Source: Parapedobacter koreensis
Lineage (GTDB): Bacteria; Bacteroidota; Bacteroidia; Sphingobacteriales; Sphingobacteriaceae
Direction of reading: 5' to 3'
DNA length: 64,000 nt
NCBI RefSeq assembly: GCF_900109365.1
Contig: NZ_FNZR01000007.1
Span: forward strand, 186,001-250,000
Below the pieces are notes generated by a model that searched no databases, was not told the DNA's origin, and saw nothing but the letters and a program-made list of their open reading frames with translations. This document shows, piece after piece, positions 56,407 to 64,000 of the stretch (position 1 is its first letter; each line of letters opens with the position of its first letter). Position numbers and translations under genes: made by a program.

Positions 56407-56451
56407 ACTTCATAGGCCTGTGCGGAAGTCCCACACACCTATGAAGTTTAT
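56407..56451 (+). terminator. intrinsic terminator after the TonB gene
   Basis: Arms ACTTCATAGG (56407-56416) and CCTATGAAGT (56438-56447) enclose a loop with an inner stem, then TTATT follows. It separates the TonB gene from ruvC. Confidence 0.75.
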
Positions 56452-56478
56452 TCGATTGAAAAGCCGTAATATTGCACC

Positions 56479-57045
56479 ATGCGACAACCCGCCAACAAGG
56501 AGCGAATCATATTGGGCATTGATCCCGGTACAGCGGTATTGGGTTATGGTATCATCAAAGAAACCGGCAAGCTACTTTCGCTTGTCAACCTCGGCGTGGT
56601 CAAATTAGACCATTTGGATGATCATGGTCTCAAATTACAACGCATCTTTCAAAAAACCAATGCCCTTATTGAGCAATACCAGCCGGATTGCCTGGCTTTG
56701 GAAGCGCCATTTTATGGCAAAAACATTCAAGTGATGCTTAAACTCGGCCGTGCACAGGGCGTAGCCATGGCAGCTGCATTGAACCGGAATATCCCCATTT
56801 TTGAATACGCCCCGCGTAAAATCAAACAATCGGTCACCGGCAATGGCAACGCAACCAAAGAACAAGTAGCAGCCATGCTCAAAACCTTATTAAGATTTGA
56901 GGAAACTCCACAGTTCCTTGACGCTACGGATGGATTGGCTGTAGCCGTCTGCCATGCCTTTCAAAACAACCCTTCAGGGTCAAAAAAAAGAAGCTATTCA
57001 GGATGGGAATCGTTCGTCCGCGATAATGCCGACCGGCTGAAGTGA
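56479..57045 (+). CDS. ruvC: crossover junction endodeoxyribonuclease RuvC
   Basis: The 188-residue nuclease cuts Holliday junctions with RuvAB. The catalytic residues lie in LGIDPGTAVLGYGII (Asp near 15), ALEAPFYGKN (Glu near 77) and DATDGLAVAVCHAF (paired Asp near 150). The length is usual. It ends 4 bases from the convergent unknown gene. Confidence 0.96.
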   Translation: MRQPANKERIILGIDPGTAVLGYGIIKETGKLLSLVNLGVVKLDHLDDHGLKLQRIFQKTNALIEQYQPDCLALEAPFYGKNIQVMLKLGRAQGVAMAAALNRNIPIFEYAPRKIKQSVTGNGNATKEQVAAMLKTLLRFEETPQFLDATDGLAVAVCHAFQNNPSGSKKRSYSGWESFVRDNADRLK

Positions 57046-57049
57046 CCGC

Positions 57050-58111
57050 TTATAACTTTACCTGTCTGATGACATTTTTCACGTTTAGCTCGATGATATC
57101 TGTCATTGTGCGGCATTTGAGGTAATGGTTATTTTGGTAGTAGTGAGCATAGCCTTCGCGGAGTTGCTTTACATTGGCTGGTGTAGACAATTCTTCGGTA
57201 TTCGATACATCACGCAAAGCAGCAATGCGATGGCGCTCGCTACGCACGCGGTGCACAATAGACGAACGCTCTTCCTGCTGGTACTGTAGTACCGTACGAT
57301 CGGTAAGGTGTTCCATGCAAAGCCGTACATAAGGCAAGTTATCCTTAAAAAACTGGGGCATATATACTTTTGGATTGCCCTCATAAAATTGCTGGTCAAA
57401 ATCAATTGCACGAATCCGGAACTGGAAATCATCGAAGTCGGGCGTAATCTGCACCACGAAGTTATAAGCCCGCATATCACCCAGCAAGGTAATGATACAC
57501 CGTTCATTGAATTTCACAAATTCCTTGGCAATCCGTTTAGGATTATAATCCGGATTATACATCAATGACCTTGCAAACACATCACCGGGAATGCCTACGA
57601 TATGCTCTTCCACGAGCGTTTGCCCATCCACCAGGTAATTCACCGGATTGGGCGATATAATTTGTTCCAATTCCAACCCATATATCCGGGACGCATCGGC
57701 CTGTTTCACATAGAAATAGTCATACACATCGTTCAGCCGGTTCACGATACGTATCCTAAAAGGATGTGTATTGCCAAAAGCACAGTATTCCACCCGATCA
57801 ATATATTTGTGTTCTACGATGCGTGTATTACCGGAAGCTTTGAGCTCAGCATAGATAATTTTCAATCCATTGTACAGATTTTCCTGTACGTGAGGCGGAT
57901 AAATAGGCGTTTCCCATAATGTATCTTTCCCATTTTTATCAATAACAGGTACGGTTTCGTAAAAGTCCATTAGATTTTTATAACTAATGGGCATACGGGC
58001 ATCACGTTGATAGCTGCGCAGATACTTCTGCAACGCAACGGTAACGGGATATACAGGCTTTTTCCGGGAAATTCTTACGTCTTCCGCTTCCATAGAGGCA
58101 CAACCAAACAT
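57050..58111 (-). CDS. unknown protein with kinase-fold-like motifs
   Basis: The 353-residue protein (346 from the ATG at 58093) is soluble and has no signal peptide. It is not a family I can name. Several features resemble protein-kinase or HipA-like phosphotransferases: Lys136 in a strand (YDYFYVKQAD), a helix with Glu148/Glu150, a hinge-like VEEHIVG, GDMRAYN (Asp212, Asn217) where kinases have HxDxxxxN, and AIDFD (Asp237/Asp239) where kinases have DFG. The arrangement and spacing fit, but overall similarity is unproven. It is convergent with ruvC and downstream of a possible small transcript. Confidence 0.6.
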   Translation of the reverse strand: MFGCASMEAEDVRISRKKPVYPVTVALQKYLRSYQRDARMPISYKNLMDFYETVPVIDKNGKDTLWETPIYPPHVQENLYNGLKIIYAELKASGNTRIVEHKYIDRVEYCAFGNTHPFRIRIVNRLNDVYDYFYVKQADASRIYGLELEQIISPNPVNYLVDGQTLVEEHIVGIPGDVFARSLMYNPDYNPKRIAKEFVKFNERCIITLLGDMRAYNFVVQITPDFDDFQFRIRAIDFDQQFYEGNPKVYMPQFFKDNLPYVRLCMEHLTDRTVLQYQQEERSSIVHRVRSERHRIAALRDVSNTEELSTPANVKQLREGYAHYYQNNHYLKCRTMTDIIELNVKNVIRQVKL

Positions 58112-58271
58112 TTATGTAAATGTACGCTTTTAATATATAACATTAAAAAGCTGAAATATTTTCATAAATAACCGTAATTTAGGGCCAAAATTTAAAGAAT
58201 TAATAATAAATACCAATTTCAACTACCAAATTGGACAAAAGAAACAAGCCCAGTAAATCAATCGGTGATGC
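58112..58271. other. AT-rich intergenic region upstream of the unknown gene
   Basis: The stretch holds the leader of the unknown kinase-like gene (leftward). No gene or clear promoter element was seen. Confidence 0.5.
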
Positions 58272-58307
58272 AAAAAAGGAAGAAGCTCCTTTGGGAGAGG
58301 AGCTTCT
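58272..58307 (-). terminator. intrinsic terminator (leftward)
   Basis: A perfect hairpin of AGAAGCTCCT and AGGAGCTTCT with a 7-base loop is followed on the minus strand by TCCTTTTTTG. It sits 12 bases after the 18-codon frame and about 160 bases before the unknown gene. It could end a small transcript or attenuate read-through into the unknown gene. Confidence 0.75.
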
Positions 58308-58318
58308 ACGCTAACCAA

Positions 58319-58375
58319 TTATAAACCTATATTAAATTGAGGGAGGGCGACGCTATAATCAGCATTTTTAATCAT
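58319..58375 (-). CDS. possible 18-residue small protein or leader peptide
   Basis: The frame starts ATG at 58375 and reads MIKNADYSVALPQFNIGL before TAA. It lies between a TACTTTTG promoter element and a strong terminator, so the whole unit is about 115 bases long. There is no run of one amino acid, unlike classical attenuation peptides. The RNA itself may be the functional product. Translation is not shown, and no good ribosome site is visible. Confidence 0.35.
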   Translation of the reverse strand: MIKNADYSVALPQFNIGL

Positions 58376-58395
58376 TTTTTGCTGACTGATTGATA

Positions 58396-58403
58396 CAAAA
58401 GTA
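58396..58403 (-). promoter_or_regulatory. possible -7 element (TACTTTTG) of the small transcript
   Basis: The octamer fits TAnnTTTG and points left, toward the 18-codon frame and terminator. Transcription would start near 58390. Confidence 0.45.
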
Positions 58404-58467
58404 ATAATAATATTGATTCTTTAAAGTTTTTTTATGAAAAAAATTCAATTTTTACGTTTTTTGTAAT

Positions 58468-58475
58468 TAAATTTG
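58468..58475 (+). promoter_or_regulatory. possible -7 element (TAAATTTG) of the Lrp/AsnC gene
   Basis: The octamer fits TAnnTTTG, 27 bases before the ATG of the regulator. The surroundings are very AT-rich, so chance matches are likely. Confidence 0.3.
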
Positions 58476-58502
58476 ATATAATTTGAAAAAACATTATTAT
58501 TT

Positions 58503-58976
58503 ATGGAAAAAAAGCATGAAAATTTAGACCTTGACAACTTAGATATACAGATTTTATCTATTTTGATGAATGATGCCTCCATTCCTTATACAGAAATCGC
58601 AAAAAAACTAATTGTTTCTGGCGGAACCATCCATGTACGGATGAAAAAAATGGAAGAATTAGGTATCATCAGAGGATCCAGCCTAATAATTAACCCGCAA
58701 AAGGTCGGGTTTGACATTACAGCTTTCCTCGGTATCTACTTAGAGAAAGGTTCGCAGTACAATAATGCCGTCGAGCAACTAAAACAAGTACGAGAAGTAG
58801 TGGAATTGCATTATTGCACGGGGACATACAGTATGTTTGCAAAAATCGTATGTAGGGATACTACGCACCTCCGAAAAGTATTAAATGAAGACATCCAATC
58901 CGTAAAGGGCATACAGCGGACGGAAACCATCATCTCCCTTGAAGAAAGCATCAAAAGGCAGATTAGCTTAGTTTAG
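58503..58976 (+). CDS. Lrp/AsnC-family transcriptional regulator
   Basis: The 157-residue regulator has an N-terminal helix-turn-helix (about 10-60: LDIQILSILMNDASIPYTEI, then GTIHVRMKKMEELGII). A C-terminal RAM domain (about 75-150, with VVELHYCTGTYSMFAKIVC) follows. Such proteins bind amino acids or other small molecules and form octamers. The targets are unknown. It is divergent from the small transcript, which it might control. Confidence 0.93.
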   Translation: MEKKHENLDLDNLDIQILSILMNDASIPYTEIAKKLIVSGGTIHVRMKKMEELGIIRGSSLIINPQKVGFDITAFLGIYLEKGSQYNNAVEQLKQVREVVELHYCTGTYSMFAKIVCRDTTHLRKVLNEDIQSVKGIQRTETIISLEESIKRQISLV

Positions 58977-58984
58977 GCCAAATC

Positions 58985-59014
58985 GCCCCGGTACATCAGC
59001 TGGGGCTAACTTTT
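58985..59014 (+). terminator. possible weak terminator after the Lrp/AsnC gene
   Basis: GCCCC and GGGGC arms with a 12-base loop are followed by TAACTTTT, nine bases after the stop codon. Confidence 0.4.
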
Positions 59015-59034
59015 GGCCGGCACTCATTCACCAA

Positions 59035-60333
59035 TTATCGTTGGATAGCACCGTCCAACCCTATCTTTACGTCAAATGGCTTACAATAGGCATCCAACAG
59101 CACGGTCACAAGCCTACGGGTCGCCAGCATATTTTCGTCATATTCCCCTTCTAATTGAAACCGGCGTTTCCAATTTTTTTGTACTTGCCCTTCTAATTCA
59201 TTTCCGCGTTGCCCAACGAATTTGATGTAGCTAAATAAGTCTGCCAATGTCAGGGTATCAATATCGGCATGATCGACAAACCAGATCTGACTCCTTGAAA
59301 AAAGCTGATTTGAAACGGGTTTGATTTCGCTTGCCGTTACGGGCTTATCTGCATCAAAATACAGCCGCCCATCACCCTCCATCCTACCCAGCAGCATACC
59401 TGTGGCGCCAACGCGTTGGACAGCTGCAAAATGTGGATCTTCAATGGGCACGTCGCCAAAAGGAATCAACCGCGCTCCATATTGTAGCAATTCGCCCTGC
59501 ACATTCCGGCTATCTAGCTTATCCGAAGTTGTCTTAAAAAAGGCGGTGTATGCCGCTGCGGCTCCAACGGCCTGTCCCACGTGCATCAGCAACGGAATAT
59601 CATCAGCTGTACCACTAAGTAAGCGTTGGACAGCTGGTAGTCTATGGGTCAGGTACAGGTTGCTGTTATCTGGAGGGATCAGGGAAGCCAGCGGCAATGT
59701 AAACGAACGGCCACCCAAATCGCCAACCACTACACCGGTACGGGATAGGCCCTCATAAGCCCCCACTTGGAAATAGTTATCCGCAATCGTCGTTCGCGTG
59801 GTTATGCTATCCGTATTTCCCTTCGCCAATTGGTAAAGATAAGCATCAACTGAAGCATCCACCACTGCCCTCACCTTGAACCGGCTTCGATCCGCCAGCT
59901 CAACTTGCCAATCTTTGCCCGATTTTTTGACAGACCGCAATTGCCCCTGCTCAACGATGGTCAAATTTTGGTTTGCTTTTATCACACTATCCAGGATATT
60001 CTGCACAATCCTGGGATTTATCCGCCGCTTGGCCACGGATGACAGGGAATCACCGGGCTTATCATGTCGCAGGGTCCTTGCCAAAAGACTGGCCCATACC
60101 CCGGCATCCAAGTTGGCATTGGAGGTCACTGCTATCATATCCGACGTCAATTCGGGCATCATTTTGTCCCCATTTACCACCCAGACCGTGTTCAGGTTTG
60201 ACATAGCCGATTGAATTGCCGCAGCATAAGCATCCGCACCATAGCCATACACCAATACCTGAGGGCGTTTGCTCTGGGACATTCCCCACAGCGGGGCGAT
60301 TAACAACAACAGGGTGATATGCAGTTTATTCAT
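59035..60333 (-). CDS. secreted FAD-dependent oxidoreductase-like protein
   Basis: The 432-residue product from the ATG at 60333 has a signal peptide (NKLHITLLLLIAPLWGMSQ). A Rossmann-like start follows: VLVYGYGADAYAAAIQSAMSNL, then VWVVNGDKM. This resembles the FAD-dependent oxidoreductase family sometimes labelled xanthan-lyase-like, but the glycine pattern (GYGADAYAA) departs from GxGxxG. The middle has VVDASVDAYLYQLAKG. FAD binding is therefore uncertain. The substrate is unknown. It is convergent with the regulator gene. Confidence 0.65.
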   Translation of the reverse strand: MNKLHITLLLLIAPLWGMSQSKRPQVLVYGYGADAYAAAIQSAMSNLNTVWVVNGDKMMPELTSDMIAVTSNANLDAGVWASLLARTLRHDKPGDSLSSVAKRRINPRIVQNILDSVIKANQNLTIVEQGQLRSVKKSGKDWQVELADRSRFKVRAVVDASVDAYLYQLAKGNTDSITTRTTIADNYFQVGAYEGLSRTGVVVGDLGGRSFTLPLASLIPPDNSNLYLTHRLPAVQRLLSGTADDIPLLMHVGQAVGAAAAYTAFFKTTSDKLDSRNVQGELLQYGARLIPFGDVPIEDPHFAAVQRVGATGMLLGRMEGDGRLYFDADKPVTASEIKPVSNQLFSRSQIWFVDHADIDTLTLADLFSYIKFVGQRGNELEGQVQKNWKRRFQLEGEYDENMLATRRLVTVLLDAYCKPFDVKIGLDGAIQR

Positions 60334-60490
60334 ATTTGCCGATTTAGCAGGAAAACGTAAAATTAGACATAAATGCTTCAAGATGGTTTATTTTTTAATT
60401 TTTATGATGGCAGGCTGTCGGCTGATAGCCTATAGCGGATTGCTTATCGCTTAAAGCATATTGCAATAAAAAAATCAGCCAACTAATAAT

Positions 60491-60498
60491 TACCTTTG
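60491..60498 (+). promoter_or_regulatory. possible -7 element (TACCTTTG) of glnS
   Basis: The octamer fits TAnnTTTG and ends only 4 bases before the glnS ATG. If used, the transcript would begin at or very near the start codon. The -33 TTG (60461) is too far (27 bases), so the element may be a chance match. Confidence 0.35.
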
Positions 60499-60502
60499 CG
60501 TC

Positions 60503-62173
60503 ATGGTAAACGAAGAAAAATCACTCAATTTCTTAGAAGAAATCGTCGAAGAAGATATACATACTGGCAAACACGGTGGTAGGGTACTCACCCGTTTCCC
60601 GCCCGAGCCCAACGGCTACCTTCATATCGGGCATGCCAAATCCATTGTCCTCAATTTTGGACTGGCCCAAAAATATGGCGGCAAAACCAACTTACGGTTT
60701 GATGATACCAATCCGGTGACCGAAGAAACCGAATACGTAGAGAGCATCAAAAACGACATTAAATGGCTGGGCTTCCAATGGGCTGAAGAACTCTATACAT
60801 CTGACTATTTCGATACGTTGTATGGCTATGCCGTAAAACTCATCGAAAAGGGGCTTGCCTATGTGGATGACAGCACATCGGAAGAAATTGCCGCTTCCAA
60901 GGGTACACCTACCGAATCGGGCAAACCTACTCCTTACCGCGATCGCAGCACGGAAGAAAACCTCCGCCTATTTGAAGCTATGCGTGATGGCAAATATCCT
61001 GACGGTGCAAAAGTCCTGCGGGCCAAAATCGACCTGGCCAATCCCAATATGCACCTGCGCGATCCGCTACTGTACCGCATCAAGCACGCACATCACCACC
61101 GCACTGGCAATAACTGGTGCATTTATCCGATGTATGACTTTGCACATGGGCAAAGCGATTCCATCGAGCAAATCACGCATTCGGTGTGCACACTTGAGTT
61201 TGTACCCCACCGGCCGCTCTACGACTGGCTCATCGAGCAATTGGAAATTTTCCCGTCAAGACAATATGAATTTGCCCGGCTCAACCTCAATTATACCGTG
61301 ATGAGCAAGCGGAAGCTCTTGCAGTTGGTCAATGAACGCTATGTGGAAAGCTGGGATGATCCTCGTATGCCGACAATCAGTGGATTACGCCGCCGCGGAT
61401 ATACACCGGCAAGCATCCGCAACTTCTGCGAACGCATCGGCGTAGCCAAACGGGAGAATATCATCGATGTAGGATTACTGGAATTTTGTATCCGTGAAGA
61501 CCTCAACAAAACCGCATGGCGTCGTATGGCCGTACTTGATCCCATTAAGCTGATCATTACCAACTATCCAGAAGACAACCAGGAAATATTGGTCGGTGAA
61601 AATAACCCGGAAGTGGAAGGCGGCGAAGGCGAACGCGACATCCCATTCAGCCGTGAGCTATGGATAGAGCGCGAAGATTTTATGGAAATTCCGCCGAAGA
61701 AATTTTTCAGGCTTGCTCCGGGGCTGATGGTCAGGCTTAAACATGCCTATATCGTCAAATGCGAGGATTTTGTGAAAGACACCGCAGGCAACGTCACTGA
61801 AGTACACTGCGTCTACATTCCCGAGTCCAAAAGCGGCGAAGACACAAGCGGCATCAAGGTAAAAGGCACCATCCATTGGGTAAGCGTACCACATGCCAAA
61901 ACAGTGGAAGTAAGGCTGTACGACCGGCTGTTCAATGTGGAAAATCCCGCTGCTGACGAAAATTTCAAAACGACCATCAATCCGGATAGCTTACAAATCA
62001 TTGAAAATGCGTACATCGAACCTGACTTGCTGAATGCCGTTCCGGGCAAGGGCTACCAATTTATACGCAAGGGTTATTTTACGCTTGATACCAAGTCTAC
62101 ACCCGAGAATCCGGTATTCAACCGTACAGTGACACTCCGCGATACGTGGGCGAAGGAATCACAGAAAGATTAG
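60503..62173 (+). CDS. glnS: glutaminyl-tRNA synthetase
   Basis: The 556-residue class I enzyme charges tRNA-Gln. The HIGH signature is [18 protein letters not shown] and the KMSKS-like loop is [11 protein letters not shown]. The catalytic part covers about 25-335 and the anticodon-binding beta domains the rest. The length is usual for bacterial GlnRS. Presence of glnS means the organism can charge tRNA-Gln directly. It is monocistronic and followed by a hairpin. Confidence 0.97.
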   Translation: MVNEEKSLNFLEEIVEEDIHTGKHGGRVLTRFPPEPNGYLHIGHAKSIVLNFGLAQKYGGKTNLRFDDTNPVTEETEYVESIKNDIKWLGFQWAEELYTSDYFDTLYGYAVKLIEKGLAYVDDSTSEEIAASKGTPTESGKPTPYRDRSTEENLRLFEAMRDGKYPDGAKVLRAKIDLANPNMHLRDPLLYRIKHAHHHRTGNNWCIYPMYDFAHGQSDSIEQITHSVCTLEFVPHRPLYDWLIEQLEIFPSRQYEFARLNLNYTVMSKRKLLQLVNERYVESWDDPRMPTISGLRRRGYTPASIRNFCERIGVAKRENIIDVGLLEFCIREDLNKTAWRRMAVLDPIKLIITNYPEDNQEILVGENNPEVEGGEGERDIPFSRELWIEREDFMEIPPKKFFRLAPGLMVRLKHAYIVKCEDFVKDTAGNVTEVHCVYIPESKSGEDTSGIKVKGTIHWVSVPHAKTVEVRLYDRLFNVENPAADENFKTTINPDSLQIIENAYIEPDLLNAVPGKGYQFIRKGYFTLDTKSTPENPVFNRTVTLRDTWAKESQKD

Positions 62174-62181
62174 AAAAGAGC

Positions 62182-62220
62182 AAATGTTTTTGAGGTTGTA
62201 TGGACAGCCTCAAAACATTT
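62182..62220. terminator. terminator-like hairpin between glnS and metF
   Basis: Arms AAATGTTTTTGAGG and CCTCAAAACATTT pair across a 12-base loop between two convergent genes. T-rich arms give some U run in both directions. Confidence 0.65.
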
Positions 62221-62233
62221 CCTTGGAAAGCCC

Positions 62234-63190
62234 TTAGAAAACAGCTTTGATAATCCGCTTGGTGGGTTTAGGATTGCCCATGGTATAAAAATGCAACACA
62301 GGCACCCCCATCTCCTTCAATTCCTTGCATTGTTGGATCATCCATTCAACCCCCACTTCCCGTACTTCTTGCTCGGATTTACAGGCTTGTACCGCTTCGC
62401 TAAGTTCCACCGGAATATCCAGGTGGAAGATCTTCGGCAGGCTAACTAATTGCTTGCTGCTGGTCAAAGGCTTCAATCCGGGAATGATGGGGATATGTAT
62501 CCCGTTTTCCCGGCATTTATCCACAAATGCCTTGTATTTGGTATTGTCAAAAAACATTTGCGTCACGATGAAATCGGCCCCTAAGTCTACTTTCATTTTC
62601 AGATACTTGAAATCCGTATCCAGGTTTGGCGCTTCAAAATGTTTTTCAGGATATCCTGCCACACCGATACAGAAATCGGTTTTCTCCGAATTTTCCATAT
62701 CTTCATGCAGGTAGCGGCCACTATTCATATTGACCACGTGCTGCAGCAAATCAGAAGCGTAGGCATGTCCCCCCGGCGTTGGTATAAAGGAGCTGTCGCT
62801 CTTGCGGGCATCACCACGCAGCACCAGCACATTATCTATCCCGAGAAATTGCAGGTCGATAAGCGCATTTTCCGTCTCCTCTTTGGTAAAGCCACCGCAA
62901 ATAAGGTGGGGTACTGCATCTATCTTGTACTTGTTGATGATGGCTGCGCAGGTCGCTACCGTACTCGGTCGCTTCCGATAGGCCACCTTTTCCAGCAGGC
63001 CTGTAGGGTGCTGCTTATAAATATAATCTTCACGTAGGTAGGTCACATCGATGAAAGGCGGACTGAACTCCATCAGCGGATCTATCGCATCAAAGATAGA
63101 CTGGATGCTCTGCCCTTTGACAGGAGGTAATATTTCAAATGAATACAGGGTTTTCCCCTTTGCTTTCTTGATGTGTTCCGTTACTTTCAT
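62234..63190 (-). CDS. metF: 5,10-methylenetetrahydrofolate reductase
   Basis: The 318-residue flavoenzyme makes 5-methyl-tetrahydrofolate for methionine synthesis. The ATG at 63190 gives MKVTEHIKKAKGKTLYSFEILPP, with the catalytic Glu in FEILPP. A TTG further upstream is rejected. Typical segments DVTYLRED, NVLVLRGD and DLGADFIVTQMFFDN are present. It lies after rimM on the same strand. No cobalamin or SAM riboswitch was seen in the 97-base gap. Confidence 0.96.
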   Translation of the reverse strand: MKVTEHIKKAKGKTLYSFEILPPVKGQSIQSIFDAIDPLMEFSPPFIDVTYLREDYIYKQHPTGLLEKVAYRKRPSTVATCAAIINKYKIDAVPHLICGGFTKEETENALIDLQFLGIDNVLVLRGDARKSDSSFIPTPGGHAYASDLLQHVVNMNSGRYLHEDMENSEKTDFCIGVAGYPEKHFEAPNLDTDFKYLKMKVDLGADFIVTQMFFDNTKYKAFVDKCRENGIHIPIIPGLKPLTSSKQLVSLPKIFHLDIPVELSEAVQACKSEQEVREVGVEWMIQQCKELKEMGVPVLHFYTMGNPKPTKRIIKAVF

Positions 63191-63287
63191 ATCGCCTATG
63201 GATCCTCCCAACGCAGAAGGCAGCCAAATATCTGAAATAGTTCATGGAATTACAACCCCTCGCCTCCAAACATTTCCGGAGGATCAT

Positions 63288-63809
63288 TTACAGGTAAACA
63301 TCCACTAAACCTTCTGGCAAATCCACTTCCAGCCGACCGCTTTCGGTGTCTATAGACACTATTAATTCATCATTCAGCGGGAACATCAACTCATTGCCCT
63401 TATAGCTTATCGTCGCTATGTACTGCTGGGGATACTCATGTATGTCAGCAATCTCACCCAACTCCCCATATGTCAAATCATGCACGACAAATCCTTTTAA
63501 ATCGGTGATGCGGAAATCATCAGGGCGCCGCTCAGGCCATTTACTATTAGGCAGGTATACTTTTTTGCGGACCAGGGATTGTGCCTTATCGATATGGTCG
63601 ACGTCTTCGAAAAATAAATACGCCGTGCGATTGGGTTGCAATTTAAGGCTTTCGACAAAGAAGGGTACCAGCTTCCGCTCCATTTCCAGAAACAACACAT
63701 CCAGTTCCAACATCCCATAATCTTCAAACTCAAAAAACAACTGTACTTCGCCTTTGAGGCCTCTTGTTTTGCTGATGTACCCAATATAGAAGCTATCTGC
63801 CAACTCCAT
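63288..63809 (-). CDS. rimM: ribosome maturation factor RimM
   Basis: The 173-residue protein helps assemble the 30S head with S19. It has the N-terminal RimM domain (FYIGYISKTRGLKGEVQLFF) and a PRC-barrel-like end (GFVVHDLTYGELGEI, then MFPLNDELIVSID). It follows rpsP, as in many bacteria, but a terminator lies between them and trmD is replaced by metF as the next gene. Confidence 0.95.
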   Translation of the reverse strand: MELADSFYIGYISKTRGLKGEVQLFFEFEDYGMLELDVLFLEMERKLVPFFVESLKLQPNRTAYLFFEDVDHIDKAQSLVRKKVYLPNSKWPERRPDDFRITDLKGFVVHDLTYGELGEIADIHEYPQQYIATISYKGNELMFPLNDELIVSIDTESGRLEVDLPEGLVDVYL

Positions 63810-63846
63810 CGCTGTAAACTAATCTTATGATAAACTCTTCAAACAC

Positions 63847-63882
63847 AAAAAAACCGCTTCAAGTGAATACATCACGAAGCGG
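63847..63882 (-). terminator. intrinsic terminator between rpsP and rimM
   Basis: Arms CCGCTTC and GAAGCGG with an inner GTGA/TCAC stem (63854-63882) are followed on the minus strand by seven T residues. It would end or weaken the rpsP transcript before rimM. Confidence 0.88.
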
Positions 63883-63912
63883 CTTCTTATTTTTTCTGAT
63901 TGAATAATATGC

Positions 63913-64000
63913 TTATTCGGCAGTCTCCGTCTCGTCGGATGCTGCAGCCTCTTCTGCTGGGGATTCTTCAGCAGGAGGTGTATTTTTAGCCTTGATAGCC
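63913..64000 (-). CDS. rpsP: 30S ribosomal protein S16, C-terminal end (partial)
   Basis: The last 28 codons read AIKAKNTPPAEESPAEEAAA and then SDETETAE before TAA. This acidic Ala/Glu tail is typical of the long S16 proteins in Bacteroidota, and rimM follows as expected. The conserved core is outside the window, so the call rests on the tail and the neighbour. Confidence 0.75.
   Translation of the reverse strand, partial: AIKAKNTPPAEESPAEEAAASDETETAE

Noticed and set aside
63191-63287. Possible riboswitch or terminator upstream of metF (CCTCC/GGAGG hairpin)
   Set aside because: The stem is short, no T run follows, and no cobalamin or SAM riboswitch core could be recognised.
1-64000. CRISPR arrays, tRNA or rRNA genes, intact insertion sequences
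   Set aside because: I saw no regularly spaced repeats, no tRNA cloverleaf, no rRNA segments and no transposase frame with terminal repeats. A tRNA scan was not possible by eye.

Overview
The window is chromosomal DNA of a Bacteroidota bacterium, most likely from the Sphingobacteriaceae (a Parapedobacter/Pedobacter-like organism; the genus is a guess). The signs are a SusC-type TonB receptor, a GLPGLI-family protein, a split hybrid-two-component-type regulator with a beta-propeller sensor, DUF2911, a B-type succinate dehydrogenase, repeated TAnnTTTG promoter elements with weak Shine-Dalgarno sites, and an rpsP-rimM pair. I saw no rRNA, tRNA, CRISPR array or intact insertion sequence.

Layout. 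1-10.8 kb (minus strand): a carbohydrate catabolic operon. It encodes a large secreted ThuA/propeller/HEAT/cupredoxin protein, a ThuA protein, a Gfo/Idh/MocA oxidoreductase, a D-tagatose 3-epimerase-like isomerase, an MFS permease, an exported enolase-superfamily enzyme and a SusC receptor cut by the window edge. A divergent AraC regulator (10.9-11.8 kb) probably controls it. 11.8-21.4 kb: a polysaccharide-utilisation region with a double GH43 protein, a GH5-like lipoprotein, a two-component regulator split into sensor and response-regulator genes, and a GH2 enzyme. Upstream of the sensor lie two gene remnants. 21.6-24.4 kb: a small exported protein, a SulP anion transporter and a beta-carbonic anhydrase, probably for bicarbonate handling. 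24.5-26.8 kb: delta-1-pyrroline-5-carboxylate dehydrogenase and a GNAT acetyltransferase.

26.8-27.8 kb is a gene graveyard followed by a very AT-rich stretch. It leads into the most interesting locus (27.8-33.4 kb): a secreted four-cysteine mini-protein, a hairpin, a beta-propeller-like protein, a CxxC lipoprotein, a GLPGLI protein and a carboxypeptidase-regulatory/TonB-receptor-like outer-membrane protein. I propose these form one envelope system acting on the small disulfide-type peptide.

33.4-41.6 kb is housekeeping: msrA, an oxidoreductase, a Mn-type superoxide dismutase, tadA, csaA, a small protein, a porin-like protein and sdhCAB. 41.7-64 kb holds a large NtrY-like kinase, a coiled-coil membrane protein, gmd and rfbA, small envelope proteins, a lipid/glycosyl cluster (two LPG-synthase-TM proteins, SDR, PlsC, GT2), a TonB protein, ruvC, a kinase-fold-like unknown protein, a possible 18-codon gene or small RNA, an Lrp/AsnC regulator, an FAD-type protein, glnS, metF, rimM and the end of rpsP.

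Starts were moved inward from the longest frame where a signal peptide, family N-terminus or promoter element argued for it. Domain limits are approximate because they come from reading the sequence, not from profile searches.
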